The notes: a model not told the origin generated them from the sequence alone. A stretch of 20,301 bases of DNA from Coptodactyla brooksi (GCA_033557675.1 JAWQRM010000712.1:1-20301); one strand, 5' to 3'. Positions 1 through 8,379 are shown, counted from the stretch's first letter. Numbers and translations: made by a program.

Positions 1-84
1 AAATTTATACACGTATCTTTTGAAGGCTAGGGCTAACTAAAAATCGTATGGATTTAATACTAGTAGCGCCATCTATGTGTCAGC

Positions 85-292
85 CTACGAACTTTTCAGC
101 CTACCTGTTAGTATTGCAACTGGAATACTGCGACATCCATTACCAATAAGCAGTTGCATGTCTTGCAAGGTGGAAGGTTCAGTGTTGTAAACCTGTGATT
201 TTAAATATCCCCAGAGAAAGAAATCGTTTGGAGTTAAATCTGATGATCGTGACGGCCATTTGATTGGATCATGTGTACCTATCCATCTGGAA
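85..292 (-). mobile_element. Tc1/mariner-type transposase, C-terminal remnant
   Basis: On the minus strand an open stretch of about 68 residues ends at a stop at 85-87. It contains WPSRSSDLTPNDFFLWGYLK followed by a short helical tail with a QVY motif. This matches the C-terminal signature of Tc1/mariner-superfamily (DDE_3-type) transposases, where the Asp of the SPDLTP-xD-FFLWG block is the last catalytic acid; that Asp is present here (the D of ND). The homology stops abruptly near 292, so the N-terminal and central catalytic parts are missing. After the stop the minus strand reads GAAAAGTTCGTAGGCTGACA, which could be the decayed inner part of a terminal repeat, but the matching end is not in the window. 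Exact subfamily unknown. Certainly non-functional. Confidence 0.75.
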
Positions 293-875
293 GGGAAGAG
301 GGAGAGGTTAGATTTAAAATGTTATTTTCTATGTGAAGGAGAGCTCATCTCAATTTATAATTATAGTACCCCAATGCAATAAGCATTAAATCAGTGTAGA
401 TTTAATTTTATAATACCGATTCCCCCCGGAAAAGTATAAAATATGTAAAACAATCACACAATTATAGCTAATACCTATTCCAAGATATTAAATGTAGGAA
501 TGCTGGTATACGTATTTCTGTAGATCGTATAAAAATCTCTTAAGTAATAACGTAAATATAGACAAAAAATATTAATAACACTTTCATCAGAAATTTTCCG
601 CTTTTATTTTGTTACATAATTTACTACCATAACATATTTTTAGAAATAAAGGGAAGAGCTATAAACACTACGTTGCCTGCGTATTGTGGAAATGTTTGCT
701 TGTTTCCTCATATTACATTCACCATCGTTTACAAATAGTAATAACAAATAGTAAAAACCATAATTCGAGTGCATTTGACTTACAACGAGCCTTCCATAAG
801 TTGTGCTATTTAAATCGAAAAGATTACAGTGGTTAGTTCATTTAGAAAGACTGCTTGACATTACAGATTGAAGAA

Positions 876-916
<41 letters not shown>

Positions 917-1369
917 TAATCTCGAAACTAATTGCGGCGACAACTTGCTTACATTCAGCGTGATATTACATATGCTAAATGTATTATATCTTTAGTGCTA
1001 TATCAAATTTAAATTGTTTGGTACTTCTTATAAGAAACAACAAATTCATTATACATATAATAATAATCTTTACTGAATACTCAAACTTTGGTGAACACAC
1101 CAAAACCACAAACCAATGAAAAATAAACGCAAGAGAAAGGACACTAAAATAACAACACTAAAATAAGGTTCAAACGAAAACTAACACTCACTATAACAGA
1201 TTGACTGCGGACATTGGAGATCTAAATTTAGAGGTACGGTGGATAGGCGTTGATAACATAGTTGCATAACGGATGTTTACATTGTGAGAATCATATCATC
1301 GACTAATTAAGTTATAAAGGCAGGAAAGCAACTGACTTCCAATAATGTTACAAATTAACACTGTATCTA
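293..1369. other. Unassigned AT-rich intergenic DNA
   Basis: No protein family or RNA gene was recognised. It includes a (TA)n run at about 880-914 and a short direct repeat (ACACTAAAATAA-like) near 1139-1166. No long open frame occurs. Confidence 0.6.
880..914. repeat. (TA)n microsatellite
   Basis: About 35 bp of uninterrupted alternating TA. Simple-sequence repeat with no associated feature. Confidence 0.95.
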
Positions 1370-2586
1370 ATTCAAACCTATTTTCAGTTTTTTAGAATTG
1401 CTCTGTTGTTGTAGTAAGGGGTAATATTCTATTAATCCTGGAAATATATGTAGCATAGACAGGTATTATGTAGAATTTGAATTTTATTTTTAAAAGCATA
1501 AGATAAGTTAGGGTAGTGGACGAAACTAATATAATCAACCTGACAAAATACAGCGCTATTTAATATTTACATACCATTTAGCATCCGATGGGAATGATCT
1601 TACATTGGTAAAGACTTTTTTGTAAGGAAACATATACTTACCGTTGTGTCTACATGCATCTGAAAAGTTAATTGTGGATCGAGATAGATAGCAAAGTTTT
1701 TGACACTGTCAGTGAACATTACAAGTTGTATCAAATAAAATGATATTAGTGGTTCTGGTAGACAGTGCTATATCACAAAGCACTTAGTTCCTAAACGCAT
1801 GGATTTGGAACCTTTCGTTTTGTTACGTTAAGTTCGTCAACGGTGTGGCTTCACCAAAACAAGAAATTATATTACACATCCGCCGTAAACACACTGAACA
1901 GAGTAGGACCCAAAATGCTACCTTGGGGGATGCCATATCTCACCATCGCCTCCTCCGAAACGGCCCCACCCAGACGCATCTGTTGAAGCCTACCACAGAG
2001 GAAACTTGCGAACCAACAGCACGCTGATCATCACATCAAAAGTAGTGTAGCTTGACCAGAAGCAGCTCATGATCAATACTGTCGGATGCCTTACTATAGT
2101 CCAATAAAATCGTGATGCTGATTTCGGGTGAGTTAAAAGCCTTAAGCAGATAGTTTATAAACTTTAATAAAGCTGTTTTGGTGCTGTAATCTTTACGAAG
2201 TCTGCTGTAATCTTTACGAAGTAATCTTTACGTAATTTTGCATTTCTCCACGTGTTTCACTACATATATAGTAATCACATATTCTAGGAACTTCGATATC
2301 ATCGGTGGGATACTGATTGGGCGACGCTGGTTAAGTTCGGTAGCAACTATTACCTTGGGCAATGGAATTTACACCGCTCATTTCCACAGTTCAGGTACAT
2401 TACCAGTAGATAATGATGTATTGATTATATTAGTGAAAACTTCGCTACAGATGGAATTGTGGTGGATCGAGTGCAAGATTAGGCCTCGATAAACACACCC
2501 AGTCACAAGTAGGTCGAGAATGCAGTAAACAAGCAATGCCAACCGTGACCCATCAAGAAGTGCTGATGTAGCAGCTCAGTCACCTC
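1370..2586 (-). mobile_element. Jockey/CR1-type LINE fragment (reverse transcriptase)
   Basis: Read on the minus strand across frameshifts and stops, this is the RT half of a non-LTR retrotransposon ORF2. In order: finger motifs with LSTGNVPELWK (about 2395-2425) and RRPISIPPMISKFLE (about 2285-2330); palm motif A DYSKASDSIDHE (about 2067-2104), keeping the first catalytic Asp; motif B GIPQGSILGPTLFSVF (about 1890-1937); then TADV-stop where the YADD box should be; then SVKNFAIYLDPQLT (about 1668-1712); then a thumb/C-terminal stretch with LHNTC and NITPYYNNRAIL (about 1390-1480). The catalytic YADD is lost and there are several in-frame stops, so it is dead. A small tandem duplication (2176-2233) interrupts the finger/palm boundary. 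Assignment to Jockey versus CR1 is not resolved. A related fragment lies at 10593-10713. Confidence 0.82.
2176..2233. repeat. Short tandem duplication inside LINE
   Basis: The unit TAATCTTTACGAAG (or its start) occurs three times at roughly 20- then 14-base spacing. This looks like replication slippage within the dead LINE; it shifts the RT frame. Confidence 0.75.
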
Positions 2587-2593
2587 AATATAC

Positions 2594-2638
2594 ACTATGA
2601 GGACAAAATCTCGTACCATACGGACCTCTAAGCCGCGC
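2594..2638. repeat. Dispersed repeat, copy 1
   Basis: A block containing TATGAGG, then AAAATCTCGTAC, then a CTCTAAGC-like end, matches 8338-8379 at roughly three quarters identity, with GC-rich DNA following in both places. Family unknown. It sits just outside the 5' limit of the LINE homology. Confidence 0.6.
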
Positions 2639-2731
2639 CTACGTAGTAGCGGGAGGAGGCAGCTCCTGCTTTGTTGAGCGGCTAGCGGCAGTTGCGCTTA
2701 GCACGTCGATGACAGTGTATCGCACTATATA

Positions 2732-2767
2732 TAGGTAAGTAAAAAGGCGCTGGTTTTTACTTACCTA
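2732..2767. repeat. Perfect 14-bp-arm hairpin
   Basis: TAGGTAAGTAAAAA at 2732-2745 and its exact reverse complement at 2754-2767 are separated by the 8-base loop GGCGCTGG. It lies in a non-coding spacer between two LINE fragments. Confidence 0.9.
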
Positions 2768-2897
2768 AAATGGAGATCCTAGAAATATCTCCCTCCAAAG
2801 GCTATTGGCATCAGATGTTGATTCGAGCAGAATCATTCTATCAAACTCGATCTTTACGTTTGAGGCGAATAGTTTATTTAGTGGACGGTTATGATGA

Positions 2898-3720
2898 TTA
2901 GCTGTTCAGTCGAATCCGACTTTCAACCACTTTATGGATCTTTGGTCGCCACGTTTGTCTATCCTTGAGTGTTTCTTTCAATTCTTTCATTGACATGTTC
3001 TTATCGGTTGTGACTGTATCGCACCAGCGTATTCTTTGGCGTTCTCTTCTTCTCTTTCCACTGACCTTGTCTAGCATCAATGATGTTTCCAACGGGATAG
3101 CGCGGATAACGTGGTCAACGTATGAGAGTCTCTGTTTGATGATTTTGCCCGCTGGTAATATTTTCGGCTTGACGTGGTCTAAAATCGTCTTGTTCGTCGA
3201 CATGGCCATCCAAGGTATCCGTAACATTCTCCTCCAGCACCATAGTTTTTCCGAGTGTCCAACTTTCACAACCATACGTTACGTTGTTATGAGAAAAACG
3301 ATTGCATTGACCAGTCTGGTTTTTATTGCAATGCTAATATCTTTGCTTTTCCAGAACTTTTCCATTCCTTGCATTGCAGTCCTACCAAGTGAAATCCGTT
3401 GCTTAATCTCGGGTCCAGATCCGTCGTTGCGATCGATTTTGAATACAAGGTAGATGGAAACCTTCGACTGACTCAATTTCTTTGTTGTTGATTTTTATAT
3501 TCACTGTACCATTACCTGCCATGGTCATAACCTTCGTTTTCTTGACGTTAAGGTACAGTCCCATGCGTTCACTTTCCTCTTGGACTCGTCGGATAAGGTA
3601 ATCCAGATTCTTTTCACTTTCTCTTGTTGATGTTTCTGCCACAGATTTTGACTCCGATTTCTAATTCGTCTAAGAATTGGTCTGACAAGTTTCATCATCT
3701 CATAATCGTCTCATAATCCT
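2898..3720 (-). mobile_element. RTE/BovB-like LINE fragment (RT C-terminal part)
   Basis: Minus-strand frames, joined across shifts, give the end of an ORF2 of the RTE/BovB kind. In order: LDELEIGVKI (about 3650-3690); a small deletion where the YADD box belongs; SEKNLDYLIRRVQEESERMG and LNVKKTKVM (about 3530-3625); GPEIKQRISLGRTAMQGMEK (about 3355-3415); KTRLVNAIVF; LWCWRRMLRIPW (about 3205-3245); SGKRRRERQRIRW (about 3030-3070); and a terminal RQTWRPKIHKVVESRIRL ending at a stop at 2898. The LWCWRRMLR-IPW and RRRRxRQRxRW blocks are typical of the C-terminus in BovB-type elements. The loss of the catalytic YADD and at least two frameshifts make it inactive. A longer plus-strand open frame over the same bases (2965-3453) is its antisense shadow. 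Confidence 0.82.
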
Positions 3721-3948
3721 CTAAGAAAATGTATTAATGCAGGTTTCCATCGACCAATTATTAGGTTTTTGGACTCATTGATGAGGAGTATATATCTGGC
3801 TGCTTGGCATCAGCAGAGTAGTCCACAGGCTCCTTTTCATCTATCATTAGTTTATTTTCCGGAAGTTTCTTCTCGCCCTGCTATTGATGTGAGGATTGTT
3901 CTATATTGGTGTTGGATCTCTATCCTGTTCTGTCAAACAAATTCAGTT
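3721..3948. other. Junction DNA between LINE and Penelope-like fragment
   Basis: No family assigned. It may hold the decayed 3' end of the minus-strand Penelope-like element or the interior of the RTE LINE. No motif decides between them. Confidence 0.4.
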
Positions 3949-4464
3949 TTAGGCATTATCAAGTGAATGAAGGTACCGGTTTTTTGGGTGCCTTATATAT
4001 GTGTTTGAATTTTTAGCACAGGGAAAAATGTTTGTCTGCACGTTAATAACTTCTTGTGTTCTTGTGCCGATAAACCTCGAGAGACTCCCTAGTGTCGAGT
4101 CTAGTTCCTTTCGTCTGGGCCGCCAAATCGACATTGTTTCTTCGATGGCTTCAGGCATACGTACGCATCTGTAATTTGAATTCTTCCTATTGTAACGGAA
4201 CGTAAGTGTTTATTATATTGGTCCTGGAATTTTCGCCCTGTTTGGCCGATATATGGTAACTTACATATATTACAGATCAGCTTGTAAACCCTGCTTAATT
4301 TGTATTTATTTATATTTTTTGTTTTCGGTTTGAGTATGTTCTTGAAGTTATTCTTTGTTCTCTAGGCGATTTGTAGTCCGTATTGCTTGAATATTTTCGT
4401 TATTCTGTGTATGTATGGGGCAGAGTACGTGAGGATTGCCCATGTTATTGTTTCAGTGATTGTT

Positions 4465-4476
4465 GCTTCTGTACTT
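4465..4476 (+). repeat. Target-site duplication, left
   Basis: GCTTCTGTACTT occurs here and again, identically, at 4647-4658, bracketing the 170-bp insertion in the Penelope-like element. The flanking element reads through sensibly if the insertion and one copy are removed. Confidence 0.8.
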
Positions 4477-4646
4477 GAATTGGGGATATGGAACCTTGGG
4501 CTTGAAATGATTTTGATTTAATTTTGATTGATTTTAATTGATTTTGATTTGATGTTTCCTGGTGGCTCTTGACAATGTCTACTTTGTCGACGAAATGCGC
4601 ATCGAGCAATTTATTATTGTTTTGGTGAAGTGATAACTAGTGATTA
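4477..4646 (+). mobile_element. Small hammerhead-bearing element (retrozyme-like), copy 1
   Basis: A 170-bp insertion between 12-bp direct repeats. It begins GAATTGGGGATATGGAACC, carries a TTGATT-type simple repeat (4509-4552), then a hammerhead-ribozyme-like core (4565-4607), and ends in a GGTGAAGTG-then-GATTA segment. The same two ends, in the same order, bound a second copy at 18453-18665, which supports treating it as a discrete mobile unit. It has no coding capacity. It lies in the orientation opposite to the Penelope-like host element. Known metazoan retrozymes are small, non-coding, hammerhead-bearing units linked to Penelope-like retroelements. That fits the size and the setting, but membership is an inference. 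Confidence 0.65.
4565..4607 (+). ncRNA. Hammerhead-ribozyme-like motif, copy 1
   Basis: The layout is that of a type-I hammerhead. Stem I is GCTC (4565-4568) with GAGC (4604-4607). The core is TTGACAA (4569-4575) where CTGANGA is expected, plus one extra T. Stem II is GTCTAC, loop TTT, GTCGAC (4577-4591, one mismatch). GAAA is at 4592-4595. A very short self-complementary stem III, ATGCGCAT (4595-4602), is followed by C4603 as the cleavage position. The two core changes, C3 to U and G8 to A, keep the C3-G8 pair of the hammerhead core as U-A. The extra T and the stem II mismatch suggest decay. Activity is unproven. Confidence 0.5.
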
Positions 4647-4658
4647 GCTTCTGTACTT
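4647..4658 (+). repeat. Target-site duplication, right
   Basis: Second identical copy of GCTTCTGTACTT; see 4465-4476. Confidence 0.8.
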
Positions 4659-5055
4659 ATTATTGTTGGGTATGTTTTATTATTATTGCGGGTTTTCGTT
4701 TTGATTTGTTTGAGGAGTTTGTCGACTAACGTTGGGTTGTAACCATTTGTTGTTGTAATCTGTTTGATTATCTTTAATTCGCTCTTGTAATCGTCTTTGT
4801 TCATTGGTATTGTTTGTAGGCGATGTAATAAGCTTCTTAGGGTTGCGTGTTTGTGTTGTTTCGGGTGAGTTGATGTTGGATGTATAATGTTGCAAGTTTA
4901 TGTGGGTTTCCTGTGAATTTTGAATTTTAAACTGACGAAAGATCTTGTTACTGTTATGTCGAGAAAGTTTAGTGTGTTGTTTTCTTCTTTATGTGTAAAT
5001 TTGATTTTGGGGTGCTTGCGGTTTCACTATTTCATGGGGTTCCCCATCGTTACGT

Positions 5056-6281
5056 TTACGTTTAGGAATTACGTCAAATTACTTCAAAAAATTAAAAAAT
5101 TTTAAACTTTAGTTCCTAAATTCTATAATTATTTTATTAATTATATTAATAATAATTATTAAGTTTCACCCTGCATATTATGTTTGCTGCGGTAAAAATA
5201 AAAATTTTCAATTGGCGTAGGTAATTCAAAACCCAAATCCACATGACATATGAGACGAGGAAATATTTTTAAAACATTTGAGTAATATTGAACAGTGGTC
5301 GTCCTCCTAACAATCCCGAACAAAAATTTGAACATTTTGCATTAGCTAATGGACATTACGGTTAATTGCTAAGTCTGGCGTGCCAGTGACATACCGTCAT
5401 GCGCATTTCGCGCCACAACAAGCCATTAATTAACATTTTATCTATCATCGGATAATTATGTTTTTCCAGTCACCTGTGCACCGTGACTCGTGGAGAAATG
5501 TACTGAATTGTAATTGACGGTGCGTCGCGTCTCTACGGTCGGACAGCTGTGGTCCTATTCATAATTTACGAGCGCCGCACGAAATGCGTAGTTCCGTGCC
5601 GTGCCAGCATTTTTCTAGGGAATGACAACGACATGGTCACACTGTTCAGCGAATTATTCACGTAACTAACAATTCCCCATATCACGTATACGTACACCAC
5701 TAAAGTGACATTAATGACTTAATAACAGAACAGAAAGATATAATATTTACGGCACTAGGGTATTACACCTTTGTTTAAAGGTATACCCCAGAATATAACC
5801 GATTTATTACCAGACGGGTATGAAAGCTAATCTGCTATAATTGCATAATTTAATGAGTAGTTTGTAGGAGATATGATTATCTCTGGAGCTACAAAGGCAT
5901 ATAGTACGTACTGGCATTTGGAAAATTGACCTCGGTAGTTATTAGTTCCCATTACCAGACTACAGAGAGTGGGTTCCTCCAAAGAAAATCTAACACGTAC
6001 CAATCTTGTGGTAAAATGTTTAGAACCTTTGACTTTATAACAAAGACCCATGACGTTCGCTATTATTAGAATTTGCGAGTATCCAGAAACTGCTCAAGCG
6101 ATTGTTACTTTTACTAACACATCCTTCAGTTATCACGTATTGGGATATCCCTTCATCCAGGAATGCAGTGTTTCGGTGTGATGAAACACCTCATACTCAG
6201 TACTTCCGATAGCCATCTATCTGTTCCTTTTTTGTTGTTAAGAGTTTGCTCAGTAGTATTAAGTAGTAACAAACAAAACAC
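5056..6281. other. Unassigned spacer with a GC-richer island
   Basis: No protein or RNA family was recognised. About 5340-5660 is less AT-rich than its surroundings, has several TTAATTAA/TAATTA-type words and CpG-containing stretches, and does not match any other repeat in the window. It could be conserved regulatory DNA, but nothing in the sequence proves it. Short open frames here (for example 5827-6051, -) show no family signature. Confidence 0.4.
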
Positions 6282-6327
6282 ATTGTCAACATAATGCTAC
6301 ACTTTTGTGTAGCGTTGTGTTGACGAT
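6282..6327 (+). repeat. Long near-perfect hairpin (21-bp stem, TTTT loop)
   Basis: Arm 6282-6302 pairs with 6307-6327 over all 21 positions, using 18 Watson-Crick and three G-U/T-G pairs, closed by TTTT (6303-6306). It lies a few bases upstream of the GIY-YIG fragment. It could be an element terminus, a snap-back repair product or a structured RNA. Confidence 0.85.
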
Positions 6328-6334
6328 TGCGCTG

Positions 6335-6470
6335 TGCAAAAAAGCCCATATTGGTCAAACTGGAAGAAAATTCAAGACAAAATTAAAAGAACACCAAAAC
6401 AGACCCTCATCAAGTGTAGCCACCCATAGAGTAGAAACGGGACATAATATGCACGAAGAGAAGGAAGATG
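6335..6470 (+). mobile_element. Second Penelope-like GIY-YIG fragment
   Basis: The plus strand encodes HIGQTGRKFKTKLKEHQN followed by SSVATHRVETGHNM. This is the second half of a GIY-YIG nuclease core as found in Penelope-like elements: a YIG-type turn (Tyr changed to His), the catalytic-region Arg of GQTGR, the EH helix, and the downstream S-x-A-x-H...GH pattern. The leading VYKLxC-xxC part and all of the RT are missing. The open frame runs on to 6655, but from about 6555 it is antisense to the Tigger-like transposase, so the upper boundary of this fragment lies between. It differs from the GIY-YIG at 4230-4292, so it represents a separate insertion or lineage. Confidence 0.7.
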
Positions 6471-6554
6471 AATGTAGAAGAACAATTAGAAATAGAAAAA
6501 GCATTTATAAAAATATGTTATCAATACCATTTTATGATGATACAAACTTGTTAT

Positions 6555-7430
6555 CTACTTCAACTGACGATGGTCAAATTTTTTCCAACATCCATTTAAA
6601 GTTGAGGTTTTTATTGCTTTCAATGATAAGGATAGGATTTCGATACAGTGCTTAATTGTAAATTGCTTCCAAGCTTCCATTACGTCAATTGATTTCAATT
6701 CAGCTATACATATCTGGAATCCATTGCTACCATTTTCTGATATAATAAGTTTTAAAGGTATGAATAGTATCTTGATCTCATTATTAGAGTAATGCAGTGG
6801 TATTCGGTATTATTTGAACATTTGAATGATTTAAATCTTGTGCATATCCTGGAGCATTATCTAATAATAACAGCACTTTGAAGTTAAAATTTTTCTTTTT
6901 TAAATAATTTTCAATATTTGGCACAAAACAATATAAGAATCGATCTAAATAAATCTCAAGTTAGTCTTAAATTTGCTCTCGAGTAGACAGGTAACTTTTT
7001 TTTTACTACGTTAAATACACGGGTATTTAAAGATCTATGAACGAGCAAGGATTTTGTCATCTCCTCAAGTCTCCTGCTCCATTACCGCACAAAAGTAGCG
7101 TTGCTCGATCTATTGATACCTTAAGTCCAGGTGCATTTTTTTCGTTTTACGAGATACAAGTTCTGACATTGCCATCTAATGAAATTTTTGTTTAGAACCT
7201 TTTCCATTTTCTCAATTATTGGCGCTCGGTGACGAGCTGCATATTTTTCTCTTCGTTTTGCTTAATTGTTCTAATTGTTGCTTCGTTTAAATTTAGAGTT
7301 TTAGAAATGTGTGATGCTTTTTCTCCCTTAATATCTGATAATTTCTCGCTTAATTCACGTTACAACATTTGAATTTTCCCATCTAGAAAAATAAATTTCT
7401 CTTAAACGTTTCTTTATTTTTATCGCACAT
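6555..7430 (-). mobile_element. pogo/Tigger-type DDE transposase pseudogene
   Basis: Minus strand, starting near 7430 (MCDKNKE). N-terminal helix-turn-helix: REL-SEKLSDIKGEKASHISK and LNLNEATIRTIKQNEEK (about 7255-7375), like the CENP-B/pogo DNA-binding domain. A fragment with IIEKMEKVLNK follows (about 7190-7215). The catalytic domain follows as APGLKVSIDRATLLLCGNGA (about 7070-7135), KSLLVH, then KVLLLLDNAPGYAQDLNHS (about 6825-6880), where the D of LDNAP is the second catalytic Asp, then PNTTALL and DTIHTFKTYYI (about 6745-6780), then MEAWKQFTIKHC (about 6650-6690) and LNGCWKK (about 6580-6600). The stretch holding the first catalytic Asp, between the second helix-turn-helix and the PGxK block, is deleted. 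Multiple stops make it a pseudogene. Confidence 0.83.
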
Positions 7431-7771
7431 AGTTTGGAACTGAAAATAAATTTGTTAAAAGTTAGTCTTAAAAATAAAAATTTTGTTTAGTATAAAAAAT
7501 CCCATTTTCTCTTCAAAAATGAACATAAGCTGTAGTCAATAGCAATATCAGGTTTTTGAATTACATGGTAGTACAGAAAATAAAAGTTTATTGTTAATCT
7601 ACTTCATTTTTTAAATACATATAACGTTCTGTAGAACCTTATATTGAGACTTTGTATTCTAAACATTAACCAATAAAAATGTATTCCTTAATGCATATCT
7701 AAATAAGTCCACGATGCACCTGAATACTTCAACATAGAACACAATTCAAACACTGAATACTAAATGATTAT
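7431..7771. other. Unassigned AT-rich spacer
   Basis: About 340 bp with no recognised coding, RNA or repeat signature. It may include the decayed 5' end of the Tigger-like element. Confidence 0.5.
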
Positions 7772-7877
7772 ACAAGGTGTCCGGATAAGGGTACGGAGCG
7801 GCTGTATCTCGACAATGATAAGGCCTAGAGGTTCGGGAAGAAAATCCTTTTGAACAAAGTGGCCAGGAGAAATGTAT

Positions 7878-7993
7878 GGAAAGTTAGAGATGAGCTATAA
7901 CTTTGAAAAAATCATTTGATAGCTCGGGTAATTCCGCATCATTTTGCTTCGAGACATTTTTTCGTATCTGTCATAATAAGGGAAGGGGAAGGC
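7878..7993 (+). repeat. Fold-back arm 1
   Basis: Inverted repeat of 8137-8252, about 90% identical by eye, with a 143-bp AT-rich spacer. Landmarks shared by both arms: GATGAGCTATAACTTTG, ATCATTTGATAGCTCGGGTA, CGCATCATTTTGCTT and TTTCGTATCTGTCA. Confidence 0.9.
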
Positions 7994-8136
7994 AATGCGT
8001 TTTTCAATATTTACATTTTTATATCTCCCGAACCATTCAACCGATTTTAATATTTTTGGTCTCGTTTGAAAGAGCATTTTATGAATTTTTGAGAAAAAAT
8101 TTTGGTGGAATCGTTTAGTTTAAAACAAATACACTG

Positions 8137-8252
8137 GCCTCCCCCTCCCTTATTCTGACAGATACGAAAGAATGTCTCAAAGCAAAATGATGCGGTTTTA
8201 CCCGAGCTATCAAATGATTTTTTCAAAGTTATAGCTCATCGTCCAACTTTCC
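8137..8252 (-). repeat. Fold-back arm 2
   Basis: Reverse-complement partner of 7878-7993. Transcripts through both arms would fold into a duplex of roughly 115 bp. Confidence 0.9.
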
Positions 8253-8337
8253 GAGATAGCGTGAATTTTATGTTCCTTCGTAGAAGTTACGCCCCCTAGC
8301 GGTCGAATTGCGAACTTCAAAATAATTTCCAGTATAG

Positions 8338-8379
8338 TATGAGGGTAAAATCTCGTACGATAGGACTCTTAAGCTGCGT
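8338..8379. repeat. Dispersed repeat, copy 2
   Basis: Matches 2594-2638: TATGAGGG, AAAATCTCGTAC, then CTTAAGCTGCG. Directly downstream (8397-8448) GTGGGACGCATAATG and a CATTACG...GCGTCCCCAC segment form an imperfect stem. Confidence 0.6.

Larger units (their letters stand above)
3949..5055 (-). mobile_element. Penelope-like element remnant (RT end, linker, GIY-YIG)
   Basis: Read on the minus strand this is the 3' half of a Penelope-like retroelement. RT end: HPKIKFTHKEEN, NTLNFLDITVT and a KIHRKPT block (about 4905-5025), like the FLD and YRKPT motifs of Penelope RT. After one stop it continues with IIHPTSTHPKQHKHA, then NKDDYKSELKIIKQI and NGYNPTLVDKLL (about 4690-4905), typical of the RT/linker boundary. 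After an insertion at 4477-4646 the linker resumes with ILTYSAPYIHRITKIFKQYG (about 4395-4450). The nuclease follows as VYKLICNICKLPYIGQTGRK (about 4230-4292) with a Y-x-KH helix. The GIY-YIG core keeps the Tyr pair and the Arg of IGQTGR. The 5' part, including the RT YxDD, is missing, and stops and frameshifts show it is dead. Confidence 0.85.
7772..8335. repeat. Composite repeat with large fold-back (family A/B, copy A)
   Basis: The left outer part (about 7772-7880) has TGTATCTCG, then AAAGTGGCCA, then ATGTATGGAAA. The right outer part, read on the minus strand (about 8335-8286), begins GGAAATTATTTT and ends in CTAGGGGGCGTAAC. Both parts match, in one orientation, different halves of the repeat at 16858-17010. 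Here the halves point toward each other and enclose two 116-bp inverted arms. The simplest reading is two partial monomers of one repeat family joined tail to tail. No coding capacity; family name unknown. Confidence 0.65.

Noticed and set aside
2965..3453. 162-residue plus-strand open frame, the longest in the window
   Set aside because: It is antisense to the RTE-like LINE, whose family motifs are on the minus strand.
4595..4602. Hammerhead read on the minus strand, sense to the Penelope-like element
   Set aside because: On the minus strand no CTGANGA-like box or GAAA falls at the right place; only the plus strand has the full layout.
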